33,128 nt of DNA from [Scytonema hofmanni] UTEX 2349. GTDB lineage: Bacteria > Cyanobacteriota > Cyanobacteriia > Cyanobacteriales > Nostocaceae. The notes beneath the pieces are model-generated. The model was not told the DNA's origin. It saw nothing but the letters and a program-made list of their open reading frames with translations, and ran no database searches. Position 1 is the first letter of the stretch. Each line of letters opens with the position of its first letter. Made by a program: the position numbers and the translations under genes. Location of the stretch: contig NZ_KK073769.1 in the NCBI RefSeq assembly GCF_000582685.1, positions 552,489 through 585,616 on the forward strand, in the 5' to 3' direction. Positions 31,846-33,128 of this stretch are shown one piece after another.

Positions 31846-32000
31846 AACCCGAACCCCTCTCTAAATCTCTCCCCCACTGGGAGAGAGACTTTGATTGTTT
31901 AACCCGAACCCCTCTCTAAATCTCTCCCTCACTGGGAGGGAGACTTTGATTCTTTCTCCCCTTCCCTTGTAGGGAAGGGGTTGGGGGTTAGGTTTGAGAG
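31846..32000. repeat. 55-bp direct repeat plus hairpins between ATPase and TPR genes
   Basis: AACCCGAACCCCTCTCTAAA starts at 31846 and again at 31901, a 55-bp direct duplication. Each copy holds a hairpin (CTCTCCC-CCACT-GGGAGAG type). It is followed by CCCCTTCCCTTGTAGGGAAG and GGGGTTGGGGGTTAGG. This belongs to the same G/C-rich repeat class as 2478 and 28895. It probably separates the two genes into different transcripts, or attenuates read-through. Confidence 0.75.
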
Positions 32001-32116
32001 AAAGTTTTGTAGGATGTATTATGCCGTAGGAAGATCGCACCATCCCTTTTAGGTGCGTGATTGTCGTTCCGTCCATAACTTACCCTACCTACCATGTAGA
32101 CTATATTTTGGATGAT

Positions 32117-33128
32117 ATGAGTACCACTAATTCGTCTGAAGATGCTGTACCTTCAAGGGAACAAGTCTACAAAACCCTTTTAAGATCGCTACGGCTAAAA
32201 AAAGGGTTTGGGATTGTGTTTGTGCAATGTTCCCCCGCAGAAGCTATGAGTTTGATTCGGGAAGTGGGGGAAGATTTACCCCAAAAACGGATTGGTGTTT
32301 TGAAATTAACTGAGCCAATTGATAATTTATACGATTTGGTGGCAAATCGTTCTGATTGTCATGATTTAAATATTCTGTTTATTCAAGGTTTGGAAAAGTC
32401 TCTTGAGCCTTATATTAAACCGGGATATGGTGGTGAGGGAGAATATTATAATCTGAATACTGTTCCGAAAATTCTCAGTCATTTAAATCAGAGACGAGAA
32501 GGTTTTAGAGACAATTTTAGTAATATTTGCTTTGTTCTGATCTTACCGTTGTTTGCCATCAAATTTTTTATTCGTCGCGCTCCAGATTTTTTCGATTGGA
32601 GTTCGGGAGTATTTGAGTTTCCCTACAAGCGAGAATTTATAGAACAATTTTATGAACAGTTAATACAAGGAGAATATTCTCAATATTTAAATCTCACCCC
32701 CGAAGAACAAACTCAAAAAGTTTTAGGGTTTGAGATGCTTCTAGAAACTGAGCAGTCCCCAGAGCGAAAAGCAAATATTTTGTTTGAACAGGGAAATTTG
32801 TTTTTTGCTGGGCAAGATATGATAAGCGCGATCGCATCTTACAATCAAGCTGTGAAAATAAAGAGTGATGACCCCAAAGCTTGGTACATGCTGGGTATTG
32901 CGCTGGGTAATTTGGGACAGTTTGAAGAAGCTGTTGCATCTTACGATGAAGCTGTGAATATAAAGAGTGATGACCACCAAGCTTGGTACAACCGGGGTGT
33001 TGCGCTGGGTAATTTAGGACGGTTTGAAGAAGCTGTTGCATCTTTCGATGAAGCTGTGAAAATAAAGAGTGATTTACACGAAGCTTGGTACAACCGGGGT
33101 ATTGCGCTCTCTGATTTAGGACGGTTGG
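32117..33128 (+). CDS. Degenerate STAND-like NTPase domain fused to TPR repeats (3' end beyond window)
   Basis: Open from ATG 32117 to the edge, 337 codons seen. Residues 20-170 look like a P-loop NTPase core without its P-loop: KKGFGIVFVQCSPAEAMSLI where a Walker A should be, LNILFIQGLEKSL at the Walker B place, then NICFVLILPLFAIKFFIRRA and PDFFDWSSGVFEF. That last pattern recurs in cyanobacterial TPR proteins and fits the 'inactive STAND' idea, by recollection. TPR units of 34 residues follow at 222-255, 256-289, 290-323 and 324 on (AWYNRGVALGNLGRFEEAVA). At DNA level units 2-4 are nearly identical over 102 bp. It is probably a scaffold or sensor partner of the upstream ATPase. The C-terminus, and any effector domain there, is unseen. 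Confidence 0.82.
   Translation, partial: MSTTNSSEDAVPSREQVYKTLLRSLRLKKGFGIVFVQCSPAEAMSLIREVGEDLPQKRIGVLKLTEPIDNLYDLVANRSDCHDLNILFIQGLEKSLEPYIKPGYGGEGEYYNLNTVPKILSHLNQRREGFRDNFSNICFVLILPLFAIKFFIRRAPDFFDWSSGVFEFPYKREFIEQFYEQLIQGEYSQYLNLTPEEQTQKVLGFEMLLETEQSPERKANILFEQGNLFFAGQDMISAIASYNQAVKIKSDDPKAWYMLGIALGNLGQFEEAVASYDEAVNIKSDDHQAWYNRGVALGNLGRFEEAVASFDEAVKIKSDLHEAWYNRGIALSDLGRL

Noticed and set aside
32694..33041. A 115-codon minus-strand open frame with repeated peptide
   Set aside because: It is the antisense shadow of the TPR units; its repetition comes from the 102-bp DNA repeats in the plus-strand gene.

Overview
The window looks like chromosomal DNA of a filamentous, probably heterocyst-lineage (Nostocales-type) cyanobacterium. 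The evidence is a phycobilin lyase (CpcT), the NDH-1 subunit NdhS, the thylakoid factor Thf1/Psb29, frequent GCGATCGC (HIP1) octamers, and intergenic DNA full of heptamer tandem repeats and small palindromic or MITE-like repeats. No rRNA, tRNA, CRISPR array or intact transposase was recognised.

Layout. 1-535: a 21-nt tandem repeat and small palindromic elements. 536-9432: mtnA (methionine salvage), a small H-type-lectin-like protein, dxs (isoprenoid precursors), a DUF4058 protein, a NitT/TauT-like ABC importer (two fused permease domains plus an ATPase with an extra C-terminal domain, no binding protein in view) and the fluoride channel crcB. 9708-12154: ugd and a UDP-glucuronate decarboxylase, which together give UDP-xylose. 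12446-19131, all on the minus strand: a CPA2 antiporter with two Usp-like domains, a HAS-barrel-like protein, ndhS, rodA, mrp and an SRPBCC protein. 19632-23462: hemF, a STAS protein, cpcT (opposite strand), a decayed region with a likely TnpB scar, and thf1. 23670-25188: an exbB-exbD pair with unusual tails. 25400-28600: a DUF1232 protein, a nucleotidyltransferase-like protein and a PGM1-like ATP-grasp ligase. 28601-29580: almost 1 kb of layered repeats. 29581-30042: a DUF29 protein. 30503-33128: an AAA-type ATPase followed by a protein with a P-loop-less, STAND-like N-terminal domain and TPR repeats, cut by the window edge.

Most genes are housekeeping or photosynthetic: tetrapyrrole synthesis (hemF), phycobilisome maturation (cpcT), PSII biogenesis (thf1), cyclic electron flow (ndhS), cell shape (rodA), Fe-S handling (mrp). 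The accessory part is the right end.

The strongest candidates for something undescribed are (i) the ATPase plus degenerate-NTPase/TPR pair at the right edge, which resembles the architecture of cyanobacterial signalling or conflict systems, and (ii) a 21-nt phase-locked repeat array at 29062-29418. Its conserved motif recurs only at 42 or 63 nt, and the array at the left edge has the same 21-nt period.
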